Translations under genes and position numbers: made by a program
Part shown: one piece after another, positions 1-6,102 of the stretch
Position numbering within the stretch: the stretch's first letter is position 1
How the letters are laid out: every line of letters begins with the position of its first letter
The notes under the pieces: model-generated
Seen by the model: only the letters and a program-made list of their open reading frames with translations
Database searches by the model: none
Told to the model about the DNA's origin: nothing
Source of the DNA: Treponema sp.
GTDB lineage: Bacteria; Spirochaetota; Spirochaetia; Treponematales; Breznakiellaceae
Length of the DNA: 17,365 bases
Direction: 5' to 3'
NCBI GenBank assembly: GCA_031270205.1
Contig: JAISYA010000149.1
Location: 1-17,365, forward strand

Positions 1-113
1 CCTCGCTGCACCGGTTAAAACAAAAAGCATCCTGACACCAGCCTATTCAGAGACTCCGCGCTTGTTTTGGGGATAGCTCTGTCCCTGCCGGGGAACCGAG
101 AGGGGAAAACAGC

Positions 114-136
114 GGGTAGGGAGGGGGAGCAAAGGG
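114..136 (+). other. G-quadruplex motif
   Basis: Four G-runs are visible: GGG (114-116), GGG (119-121), GGGGG (123-127) and GGG (134-136), with loops of 2, 1 and 6 bases. This fits the usual G3+N1-7 quadruplex pattern. It sits on the strand opposite the mla operon, about 240 bases beyond its last stop codon. Any role, such as slowing a polymerase, is inference. Confidence 0.5.
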
Positions 137-280
137 ATAACCGCAGAAACGAGCCACAAGAACAGAAAACTGTCCGCCGGTACCCTGAAAAGACAACCGT
201 TATTTCACTTCGTTTACAGCCCCCGCGATCAATGGCATATAGGAGCGGTCACTGGGCCTACGCTATGCTGCATTAGTCAT

Positions 281-302
281 CCGCACGGCTTGCGCCGTGC
301 GG
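281..302. terminator. perfect 9-bp inverted repeat, possible terminator
   Basis: CCGCACGGC (281-289), loop TTGC, GCCGTGCGG (294-302). On the plus strand it is followed by TTGTTG, a weak T-tract; on the minus strand there is no T-tract after it. It lies about 70 bases past the stop of the minus-strand MCE gene. It may end transcription of that operon, or of a gene arriving from the left of the window. The weak T-tract leaves the call uncertain; a REP-like element is an alternative. Confidence 0.45.
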
Positions 303-317
303 TTGTTGAGCGCATAC

Positions 318-345
318 GGAACAGGCTTGGTTCCGGGTACGGAAC
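318..345. repeat. two mutually exclusive small hairpins with a 10-bp direct repeat
   Basis: GGAAC (318-322) can pair with GTTCC (330-334). The same GTTCCG (330-335) can instead pair with CGGAAC (340-345) around a GGTA loop. TACGGAACAG occurs at 315-324 and again at 338-347. The element lies 28 bases beyond the MCE stop codon. The arrangement is seen directly; no function is assigned. Confidence 0.5.
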
Positions 346-373
346 AGTTCTCTGTGCGGAAGCGGCTCAAACC

Positions 374-1825
374 CTAATTGTTCAGCGCCGGTACGAGGCC
401 GACCAGGCCTTTGATCTCGCGGTCGGCAAAGCGGATGCCGCCTCCCAGGAAGAAATCGCGGCTGTCGTTGAGGGTGTTGTTGATGCCGCTTTTCAGGTAA
501 ACCCAGTTCCAGGGCTTGTCCGAATCGGGATCAAAGAAGGGATAGAAGGTGATGGTTCCCCGGAGGTTGGGCGCTTCTCCGCTCCTGAAATTAAAAAGCT
601 CGGCGGAAGCGCTGACCCAGCGCACCGGCTGTATGTCAAAGCCGAGGCCGGCGGTGTTTTCATACAGGCCGCCCCGGATGGTCACGTAACCGAAACGGCG
701 GGCAAGCTCCGCGTCAACCGCGAATGTGGAGTACTTGGTTTCGGTAATGTGCTCCACCGTGCTGCCTCCGCTGTCGGTGGTTCTTTTTTCCGTGCGGGTA
801 GCGATGCCGTCGGGAATCGAGGAAACTCCTATCCGGTACCAGCGGTCGTCCGACGCCGGGGTCAGCCGGATCGAGGCGCCGGCCTGCACTTCCCTGGCCA
901 GCACATTGTAGCTGCCCGATGTGTCCACCTCAATGCCCAGGCCCACGGCCCGTTCCACGATCACCCCGGCGTCTTCGATCACCGTTTCAGCGCTTTCCGC
1001 CACCGAGTTGATCGAGTCAAGCGCGGTTTGGAGCTTGAGTACCGCCACGTCAATCTCCTGGACCGTGGAAAGAATGCCGGAATACAGTTGATCGTCGTAC
1101 AGGGCCTGGCCCACGTTGCCCTGGCCCTGGCGGATGTCGTCGGTAATCTTGCGGATGTTTTCAAGGGTGGCATAGACATCCGCCGCCGGCCCGATTCCGG
1201 TTTCTTCACCCTGGGCGAGAATCCGCTCCACCCGCCCGGTTATGAGCGCCACCGATTCGAGAATACGGGACACCCGTTCCAGTTCCGCGCCGGACTGTTC
1301 GTTGACTTTTTGGGCGATTGAATTAAAGTTTTCAAGGGAAATCGACAGCAGCGCGAGTTGGTTTTCCTGGAAATCCTTGAGAAGCTGGGAGATCTGTCCC
1401 CCCAGGTCCTGTACCGTGCCTATCACGGCGCCGATATCGCCGGAATCTTTTTCCGATTCGATCCTGCCCCCGGGCGGGATAACCGGGCTTGGCTCCCCGC
1501 CCGGTTCAAGGCTGAGCACCGAGGTTCCCAGTATCGAGGAAGACTTGCGGGAAAGACGGGCGTTTTCCCGTATTTCTATGTTTTTGAGGAAGGCGACCCG
1601 CAGAACGGCCTCGTTTTCCGCCAGGGTAATGCCCCTGACCCGGCCTACCGCCACGCCGGCAAGGTAAATCTTGGAGCGGGTCGAAAGGCCGGTGGCGTCG
1701 TCGAGAACCACTTCGTACATTTGGGTGTTAAAATCACTGAGACCGTCGGCGGAGACAATGATATAGGCGGCGCCGGCACAGCCAAGGACGATGAAAAACA
1801 GGGCGATTTTAACGTAGCGCGTCAT
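374..1825 (-). CDS. mlaD: MlaD/MCE-family lipid-binding protein with a putative C-terminal beta-barrel
   Basis: 483 residues. Residues 5-25 form an N-terminal hydrophobic anchor, consistent with attachment to the inner membrane and a periplasmic body. Residues about 37-115 are the MCE domain, with the typical DATGL...VAVGRV pattern. Residues about 135-295 are helical and heptad-rich, as in MCE proteins that build a lipid-conducting tunnel. Residues about 300-483 differ: alternating polar/hydrophobic strands rich in aromatics and glycine, for example RDFFLGGGIRFAD near 456-468, suggest an outer-membrane barrel. The protein is much longer than single-domain MlaD of Escherichia coli (about 180 residues). 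It follows the ATPase gene after 4 bases and is the last gene of the transporter operon. The likely role is carrying phospholipid between inner and outer membranes. The MCE assignment is firm; the barrel is inference from sequence pattern. Confidence 0.88.
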   Translation of the reverse strand: MTRYVKIALFFIVLGCAGAAYIIVSADGLSDFNTQMYEVVLDDATGLSTRSKIYLAGVAVGRVRGITLAENEAVLRVAFLKNIEIRENARLSRKSSSILGTSVLSLEPGGEPSPVIPPGGRIESEKDSGDIGAVIGTVQDLGGQISQLLKDFQENQLALLSISLENFNSIAQKVNEQSGAELERVSRILESVALITGRVERILAQGEETGIGPAADVYATLENIRKITDDIRQGQGNVGQALYDDQLYSGILSTVQEIDVAVLKLQTALDSINSVAESAETVIEDAGVIVERAVGLGIEVDTSGSYNVLAREVQAGASIRLTPASDDRWYRIGVSSIPDGIATRTEKRTTDSGGSTVEHITETKYSTFAVDAELARRFGYVTIRGGLYENTAGLGFDIQPVRWVSASAELFNFRSGEAPNLRGTITFYPFFDPDSDKPWNWVYLKSGINNTLNDSRDFFLGGGIRFADREIKGLVGLVPALNN

Positions 1826-1829
1826 TCTT

Positions 1830-2897
1830 TCATACCTTCAACTCACTGAATGAAATCCGCAAAAAGTCCCGCACCATATCGCGCTTTGAGAGCGCCACTT
1901 CTTTCGGGCTTCCCTCGGCTATAATGTAGCCCTGATCCAGAAAGGCGATTTTATCGGCAATTCTGAAAGCCGCCGGAATATCGTGGGTGATCATTACGCA
2001 GGTTATACGCAGTTCCCTGTTCACCCGCACCACCAGATTATTAATCGTTTCCGACAGCACCGGATCAAGGCCCGTGGTAGGCTCGTCAAAAAACAGCACC
2101 TCAGGCTGCATGATGAGCGCGCGCGCCACGCCGATCCGTTTCCGCATCCCGCCGGAAAGCTCGTCGGGCCGCTTCGCTTCGATACCGGGAAGTTCTATCC
2201 ATTCCAGCATCTCCGCAACTTTCCGCCGGATTTCCCCCCGGTCTCTGATCCGCAGCACTTCCCGCAGGGGAAAGGCCAGGTTTTCTCCAACGGTCATGGA
2301 GTCAAACAAAGCGGCGTTTTGAAAAGAGTACCCGAAACGGCGGCGCATTGCAATCAAGTCATTCGGCTTGAGCGCGGTAAGCTCGGTATCCCTGAACCAC
2401 ACCCGCCCCTGGTCGGGCTTAAGCATTCCCATAATGGTTTTGAAAAGAACGCTTTTGCCCGTACCGCTCTGGCCGATAACGGCGCTGATCTTTTTTTCCG
2501 GAATGCCCAGCGTCACTTCTTTCAGCACGGCGTTGGTCCCGAAGGATTTGGAGAGTTTCTCGGTACGGATAATCTGCGGAGTTTTCTCCGTTTGCCTGGG
2601 ATTTTGCTGAACCTGCGGGGCTTTAAGCGTCTGACCGGAATGTTGCGGAAGACGCGGGACTTTCGCCGCCTGGCCAGGAGCCTGTTGCGCCTGTGGGTTT
2701 TTTTGCAGTCTTTCAGGAAAAACGCAAAAAAATCCCCAATTAAGCGGATCCTTTCGCGGTTTGCAGGGTAAATCGCCTTCAGGCGGTTTTTGGGGATTAT
2801 AATGCGCGGGGCGCCGCAAACTGCCAGGATTCTGTGGAGGGCGCGCGCCGCCGCCCGCCGCCCCGGCGGCCGGGGCCAGGCCCGGTCTTTCGCTCAT
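1830..2897 (-). CDS. mlaF: ABC transporter ATPase, MlaF type, with a 108-residue N-terminal extension
   Basis: 355 residues; the ATPase domain starts near residue 109. Walker A GQSGTGKS is at 142-149, the Q-loop glutamine at 193, the signature ELSGGM at 246-251, Walker B VLFFDEP at 267-273 and the H-loop histidine at 305. It should power lipid movement through the MlaE permease at the inner face of the cytoplasmic membrane. Residues 1-108 are a Pro/Gln/Lys-rich extension absent from ordinary MlaF proteins; residues 66-108 form degenerate 13-residue repeats. The ATG overlaps the permease stop (ATGA), supporting this start by translational coupling. The only other plausible start before the ATPase domain is TTG at codon 27, so most of the extension must be translated. 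A TGA 4 bases before the MCE start ends the gene. Confidence 0.92.
   Translation of the reverse strand: MSERPGLAPAAGAAGGGARPPQNPGSLRRPAHYNPQKPPEGDLPCKPRKDPLNWGFFCVFPERLQKNPQAQQAPGQAAKVPRLPQHSGQTLKAPQVQQNPRQTEKTPQIIRTEKLSKSFGTNAVLKEVTLGIPEKKISAVIGQSGTGKSVLFKTIMGMLKPDQGRVWFRDTELTALKPNDLIAMRRRFGYSFQNAALFDSMTVGENLAFPLREVLRIRDRGEIRRKVAEMLEWIELPGIEAKRPDELSGGMRKRIGVARALIMQPEVLFFDEPTTGLDPVLSETINNLVVRVNRELRITCVMITHDIPAAFRIADKIAFLDQGYIIAEGSPKEVALSKRDMVRDFLRISFSELKV
2574..2702 (-). repeat. degenerate 39-bp tandem repeat encoding 13-residue units in MlaF
   Basis: Residues 66-78 (KNPQAQQAPGQAA), 79-91 (KVPRLPQHSGQTL), 92-104 (KAPQVQQNPRQTE) and a partial 105-108 (KTPQ) align in register. Each unit starts K-x-P and has Q at positions 4-8 and 11. 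The units have diverged, so this is an old minisatellite inside the coding frame, immediately before the first beta-strand of the ATPase domain. Confidence 0.6.
2698..2797. repeat. nested inverted repeats inside the MlaF extension
   Basis: TTTTTTTGC (2698-2706) pairs with GCAAAAAAA (2724-2732). ATCCCCAA (2732-2739) pairs with TTGGGGAT (2790-2797). Between them CGCCT-TC-AGGCG (2774-2785) is followed on the plus strand by GTTTTT, which resembles a small intrinsic terminator antisense to the gene. The frame remains open across all of this. It could be the remnant of an inserted hairpin element or an antisense stop signal. Confidence 0.45.
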
Positions 2898-3658
2898 CGG
2901 TAAATAAACCTCAGTATAATCGTGGTCAGAAGGTAATCCGCCACGAGTATCGAAACCGACGATGCCACTACCGCCTTGGTGGCGCTGTCCCCCACTCCTT
3001 TCGCGCCCTGGGAAGCCTTGAGTCCGGTAAAACAGCAGATCGTGGAAACGATAAGGCCCATCACCGCGGATTTTATCAGGCCCATAAAAACATCCCTGGG
3101 ACTGAGAAAATCGAACAGATAATCCAGATAGCCCGCGCCCTCAATATTGTACAGGGACACGGAAACGACAAAAGCCCCCGCGCTTCCCACCATGTCGGCC
3201 AGCAGGGTCAAAATGGGGAACACCAGAAACGAGGCCACCACTTTGGGCAGCACCAGGTAATGCGCGGCGCTGATCGACATGGATTCCAGGGAATCAATCT
3301 GCTCAGTAACCCGCATTGTTCCCAGTTCCGCCGCCATTGCGGAGCCGTTTTTCGCGATAAGCATCAGCGCGGTAATAACCGGGGCAATCTCCCGTCCCAT
3401 AGCCACGGCCACCGCCGCGCCGGTACCGATTTCCGCCTGAAAATCCGAAAGCAGCGTTACCATTTGCAGGGCGAAAATCATCCCCATCGCCCCCCCGGAA
3501 AGAATTATCACAAAAAGGGAATTGATCCCCAGGTGTTCTATTTCGGCAAAATACTGCCCGACACGGAAAGGCCGCCTCACCATACAGCGGCACAGCTCTC
3601 CCAGAAAAGCGAAATATTGCCCCGTGGTTTCCAGTTTTTCCGTAATAATTCTGCCCAT
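2894..3658 (-). CDS. mlaE: MlaE-family lipid transport permease
   Basis: 254 residues, the usual MlaE length. The core family motif is clear: REIAPVITALMLIAKNGSAM near 89-108, followed by AAELGTMRVTEQIDSLESM. About five or six hydrophobic segments follow an amphipathic N-terminal helix, as expected for the inner-membrane subunit of an Mla-type importer or exporter. It should pair with the ATPase encoded next, whose ATG overlaps this gene's TGA by 4 bases, and with the MCE protein further on. The start ATG is the first one after an in-frame TAA 15 bases upstream. No strong ribosome binding site is visible, which suggests modest translation. The gene begins 153 bases after the TetR stop. Confidence 0.93.
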   Translation of the reverse strand: MGRIITEKLETTGQYFAFLGELCRCMVRRPFRVGQYFAEIEHLGINSLFVIILSGGAMGMIFALQMVTLLSDFQAEIGTGAAVAVAMGREIAPVITALMLIAKNGSAMAAELGTMRVTEQIDSLESMSISAAHYLVLPKVVASFLVFPILTLLADMVGSAGAFVVSVSLYNIEGAGYLDYLFDFLSPRDVFMGLIKSAVMGLIVSTICCFTGLKASQGAKGVGDSATKAVVASSVSILVADYLLTTIILRFIYR

Positions 3659-3758
3659 CGCATTTTCATTTTAGCGCCTTGCCCCCCTCTTTACCAGTAG
3701 GTTTAATGAGCCTTCGCGGAGCAGGCCCGGTGTATTAAACCAGACTTTCAAATGACCG

Positions 3759-3800
3759 ATTCAGGAACATTGCTCATTTTCAATTCAGGATAATTCAGAA
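3759..3800. repeat. three direct repeats ATTCAGGA/ATTCAGAA between tetR and mlaE
   Basis: ATTCAGGA at 3759-3766, ATTCAGGA at 3783-3790 and ATTCAGAA at 3793-3800. The last two are exactly 10 bases apart, one helical turn; the first is 24 bases away. The surrounding 153-bp gap is AT-rich compared with the genes and is where a promoter or operator for mlaE would be. No good minus-strand sigma70 promoter is recognisable here. A regulator binding site is inference. Confidence 0.4.
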
Positions 3801-3811
3801 TAATTGAGGCG

Positions 3812-4417
3812 TTACGCATCTTTCTTTCGGGTGAACTGCCTCACCGCAAAAACAACCGCTTCCCGTAAATTCCCCACTGTTTCCGGTTTCATGATCACCA
3901 GTTGGAAAATGGCGGCTTCGATAAAACTATACAGGTAATCGTCGGCGGTTTTAATGTTCACGGGGTTTAACTCGCCGGCTTTAATTCCCTCAATCACCAT
4001 GGACGAGAGAATGTGCCGCAGTCTCAGGGTACGGCGGCGGATTCGGGTTTCGGGACTGGCGCCGGTTTTTGAAAGGTGCAGCAGATAATCAAGAATCACC
4101 AAAAGGAGCCGCCGGTTTTCTTCCAGCCGCCGCAAAATATCCAGCAGCACTTTGGTGATTTTTTCGACGCTGTTCAGGCCCGTGTCGGAGCGGATCCGCT
4201 GGATGTCTTCTTCCACCTTCAACAGCAGCAGCTTGATACTGTAGTTAAAAATTTCCTTCTTGTGCTTGAAATAAATATACAGGGTAGTCCGGGTAATGCC
4301 GCAGCGATCGGCGATTTTTTGAAACGTGGCGTCCTCAAAACCCTCGTCCATAAAAACATCCAGGGCCTTTTCGAGAATTTCCTTCCGCCGCTTTTCATGC
4401 TCAACTACTATAGACAT
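3812..4417 (-). CDS. TetR-family transcriptional regulator
   Basis: 201 residues. The N-terminal helix-turn-helix is typical: KEILEKALDVFMDEGFEDAT, then FQKIADRCGITRTTLYIYF up to about residue 50, followed by HKKEIF. The remaining helices form the ligand-binding/dimerisation half, which has no recognisable specific family. I chose the ATG at 4417 because AAGG lies 5 bases upstream; a GTG at 4438 extends the frame by 7 residues but has no such site. The gene faces away from the flagellar operon and reads towards mlaE, 153 bases ahead. It may control the Mla genes, itself, or the divergent flagellar promoter; an imperfect palindrome at 4472-4490 is a candidate operator. The ligand is unknown. 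Confidence 0.9.
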   Translation of the reverse strand: MSIVVEHEKRRKEILEKALDVFMDEGFEDATFQKIADRCGITRTTLYIYFKHKKEIFNYSIKLLLLKVEEDIQRIRSDTGLNSVEKITKVLLDILRRLEENRRLLLVILDYLLHLSKTGASPETRIRRRTLRLRHILSSMVIEGIKAGELNPVNIKTADDYLYSFIEAAIFQLVIMKPETVGNLREAVVFAVRQFTRKKDA

Positions 4418-4471
4418 GACAACCTTAGAATACCACACATTGGGACAAATGCTACAGTCTTTTTTGAAGGG

Positions 4472-4490
4472 ACGGCGGTAAGCCTGCCGT
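4472..4490. promoter_or_regulatory. imperfect palindrome, candidate TetR operator
   Basis: ACGGCGG-TAAG-CC-T-GCCGT: five outer base pairs match and GG/CC pair inside with one bulged T. It lies in the divergent gap between the TetR start (4417) and the flagellar promoter (4529). TetR-family proteins commonly bind palindromes of 15-20 bp near their own start. The location supports an operator; the function is inference. Confidence 0.35.
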
Positions 4491-4528
4491 GGTTTAATGC
4501 GAAATTCCCGTATTTTTCAATCTTTCTA

Positions 4529-4558
4529 TTGAAACAATTCCCATAATTGGTATATAAT
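4529..4558 (+). promoter_or_regulatory. sigma70-type promoter of the flagellar export operon
   Basis: The -35 box TTGAAA (4529-4534) is followed by an 18-base spacer and the -10 box TATAAT (4553-4558), a perfect consensus hexamer. The spacer contains a small inverted repeat, CAATT (4535-4539) and AATTG (4545-4549). Transcription would start near 4565. From memory, treponemal and Borrelia flagellar operons are driven by sigma70, so housekeeping control fits. The promoter is the only strong one seen in the divergent gap. Confidence 0.75.
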
Positions 4559-4583
4559 AAAGTCTGTTCGTGCGCCCGTTGGC

Positions 4584-5279
4584 TTGCGGACGGAATTATC
4601 AGTTTGCACTTGGGAGGGGAAACTGAACTTATTTTGCGGCGCGATTCGCCCGTTGTTTGCAGCGCTCCTTGCGGGCCTGTGCCTGTTTTTAATCAATCCT
4701 CGTGTTTTCGCCCAGCAGGAGACGTCGGTGGATGCCGGCCCTGAGTCGGCGGAGGCTGATCCCTCTGATCCGATAAGGGCCGCCGAGGAGGCCCTGCTTC
4801 TTGAAGACGCTGAAACCGGCCCGCCGGCGGCGCCAGTCTCATCGGCCGGAACCATCTTTAGAATGCTGCTGACCCTTGTCCTGGCGGCGGCGGCCATTTA
4901 CGGCGCGGTGTACTTCATTAAACGTTCTTCCCGCCGCGCCGAAGTACGGAACCCGTTCCTTAAAATACTTGCCGGCGCGCACCTGGGTGCCAACCGCTAT
5001 GTGCATATTGTCGCTGTGGGTTCAAAGGCCTGGCTTGTCGGAGCGGGCGAAGGCGGCGTCAATCTTATCGCCGAAATCGAGGACAAGGATATTCTCAACG
5101 CGATGTTCCTTGAAGATTCCCGCAAAAGCGCGGAAAGCGCGCCGGGGCGTTTCCTTGATTTCCGGGCCATGCTCCGCCGGCTGGGTGCGCCGGTTGACTC
5201 CGGCGTGCCGGTTGAGTCAGGTGCGCCGGGCGCGGATACTATCCGCAAACGCCGCGAGCGGCTGAAGGGGTTGAGATGA
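4584..5279 (+). CDS. fliO: flagellar biosynthesis protein FliO (FliZ in treponemal naming)
   Basis: 231 residues from a TTG. A signal-like hydrophobic stretch lies around residues 24-42 and ends RVFAQ. An acidic periplasmic linker follows, then one strong membrane helix at about 90-112 (IFRMLLTLVLAAAAIYGAVY), then a small cytoplasmic domain typical of FliO (ILAGAHLGANRYVHIVAVGS). FliO helps assemble the FliP ring of the export gate. The TTG at 4584 has no ribosome binding site and would lie only about 20 bases from the transcript start. A strong GGGAGGGG sits at 4612-4619, inside this frame, 5 bases (from its GGAGG core) before an in-frame CTG at 4623; the real start may be that CTG, giving 218 residues. 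A 6-residue repeat lies near the C-terminus. The TGA overlaps the fliP ATG by 4 bases. Confidence 0.85.
   Translation: MRTELSVCTWEGKLNLFCGAIRPLFAALLAGLCLFLINPRVFAQQETSVDAGPESAEADPSDPIRAAEEALLLEDAETGPPAAPVSSAGTIFRMLLTLVLAAAAIYGAVYFIKRSSRRAEVRNPFLKILAGAHLGANRYVHIVAVGSKAWLVGAGEGGVNLIAEIEDKDILNAMFLEDSRKSAESAPGRFLDFRAMLRRLGAPVDSGVPVESGAPGADTIRKRRERLKGLR
4612..4625 (+). promoter_or_regulatory. strong ribosome binding site and candidate CTG start of fliO
   Basis: GGGAGGGG (4612-4619) is the best Shine-Dalgarno match near the start of this operon. The only in-frame start-like codon at correct distance is CTG (4623-4625). The nearest TTG downstream in frame is at 4653, about 35 bases away. CTG initiation is rare, so this is a proposal. 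Confidence 0.4.
5187..5222 (+). repeat. two 18-bp tandem repeats near the end of fliO
   Basis: GCGCCGGTTGACTCCGGC (5187-5204) is followed by GTGCCGGTTGAGTCAGGT (5205-5222), and a third unit starts GCGCCGGG. They encode APVDSG and VPVESG and begin a flexible link to the basic C-terminus of FliO. Copy number may vary between strains. Confidence 0.65.
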
Positions 5280-6094
5280 AGCGGATATTGCGGGCGGCCT
5301 TTTTTGTGGGGCTGGGCTTTTTGCTCCCGCTTCCGGCGGAAGCCCAGACGGCGCCTTTCCCCGATATGTCCGTGCAGGGGACGATGGATATTCCCACGCC
5401 GGCCCCGCCGCCGGTGATTCCCTTTATCGATCTTACGGTGCGCAATCCGGCTACCGGGCAGGAAGTGGCTTTTTCCCTGCAGCTCCTTTTGCTGCTCACC
5501 GTGCTTTCCCTCGCGCCGAGTATTATCATCCTGATGACGAGCTTCCTGCGGATTTCCATTGTGCTGGATTTTATCAAGCGGGCGCTTTCGCTGCAGCAGG
5601 TACCGCCCAATCAGGTGCTTATGGGGATTTCCCTCTTTATGACGCTGTTCATCATGTGGCCCACTTTTAACACGATTTATACCAACTCCGTACGGCCGCT
5701 GTCCGCCGGGGAGATTTCGGTGGATACCGCTTACCGTGAGGCGGAGGCCCCTTTACGGCTTTTTATGTACAGCCAGATGCGGTCACGGCCGGAGAATATT
5801 ACGCTCTTTATGCAGATGCGCGGACTGGACCGGCCCGACACGCTGGCGGATGTTCCTACCTATGTGCTGATACCCGCCTTTATTCTTAACGAGCTTACCG
5901 TGGCGTTCAAGATCGGGATACTGCTTTTTATTCCCTTTATCGTTATCGACATGGTGGTTGCAAGCGCCCTCATGTCCATGGGTATGATCATGCTCCCTCC
6001 GGTGATGATCTCCATGCCGTTCAAACTTATTCTCTTCATCCTTGTTGACGGATGGGGACTGCTGACGGATCAACTGGTCCGTTCATTTGTGTAG
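5276..6094 (+). CDS. fliP: flagellar export gate protein FliP
   Basis: 272 residues. A signal peptide is seen at 1-24 (ends PAEAQ), as is usual for FliP. The first family signature runs from about 81 to 129 (PSIIILMTSFLRISIVLDFI, then QQVPPNQVLMGISLFMTLFI). The second is about 198-260, including IPAFILNELTVAFKIGILLF and a run of methionines (MSMGMIMLPPVMISMPF) that in known gates forms the inner gasket. FliP makes the five-subunit ring of the export pore with FliQ and FliR. Length is slightly above the enterobacterial protein owing to a Pro-rich linker at 33-50. The ATG overlaps the fliO stop, giving translational coupling. Confidence 0.97.
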   Translation: MKRILRAAFFVGLGFLLPLPAEAQTAPFPDMSVQGTMDIPTPAPPPVIPFIDLTVRNPATGQEVAFSLQLLLLLTVLSLAPSIIILMTSFLRISIVLDFIKRALSLQQVPPNQVLMGISLFMTLFIMWPTFNTIYTNSVRPLSAGEISVDTAYREAEAPLRLFMYSQMRSRPENITLFMQMRGLDRPDTLADVPTYVLIPAFILNELTVAFKIGILLFIPFIVIDMVVASALMSMGMIMLPPVMISMPFKLILFILVDGWGLLTDQLVRSFV

Positions 6095-6102
6095 GGGGCG
6101 GC

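Larger units (their letters stand above)
1..373. other. non-coding interval downstream of the MCE gene, with small repeats
   Basis: I see no convincing gene here. A 69-codon reading frame on the plus strand (67-276) has no clear ribosome binding site and an unremarkable, basic, low-complexity translation, so I do not call it. The stretch holds a G-run cluster (114-136), a perfect 9-bp hairpin (281-302), and two overlapping hairpins plus a 10-bp direct repeat (TACGGAACAG at 315-324 and 338-347). It lies just past the stop codon of the minus-strand lipid-transport operon, so part of it is probably that operon's 3' untranslated region. Confidence 0.6.

Noticed and set aside
67..276. 69-codon open frame in the left non-coding interval
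   Set aside because: No ribosome binding site, basic low-complexity translation, and it runs over a G-run cluster. Not supported as a gene.
290..1321. 343-codon open frame on the plus strand
   Set aside because: It lies opposite the well-supported MCE gene and its translation shows no recognisable domain. It is a shadow caused by codon bias.
2472..2479. GCCGATAA, matching the sigma28 -10 box
   Set aside because: No TAAA-like -35 box at the right distance upstream and it lies inside mlaF on the opposite strand; chance match.
3703..3717. TAATGAGCCTTCGCG, 14 of 15 identical to the last 15 bases of the window (17351-17365)
   Set aside because: Too short to mean a repeat element; one copy is probably coding. 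Chance similarity is likely.
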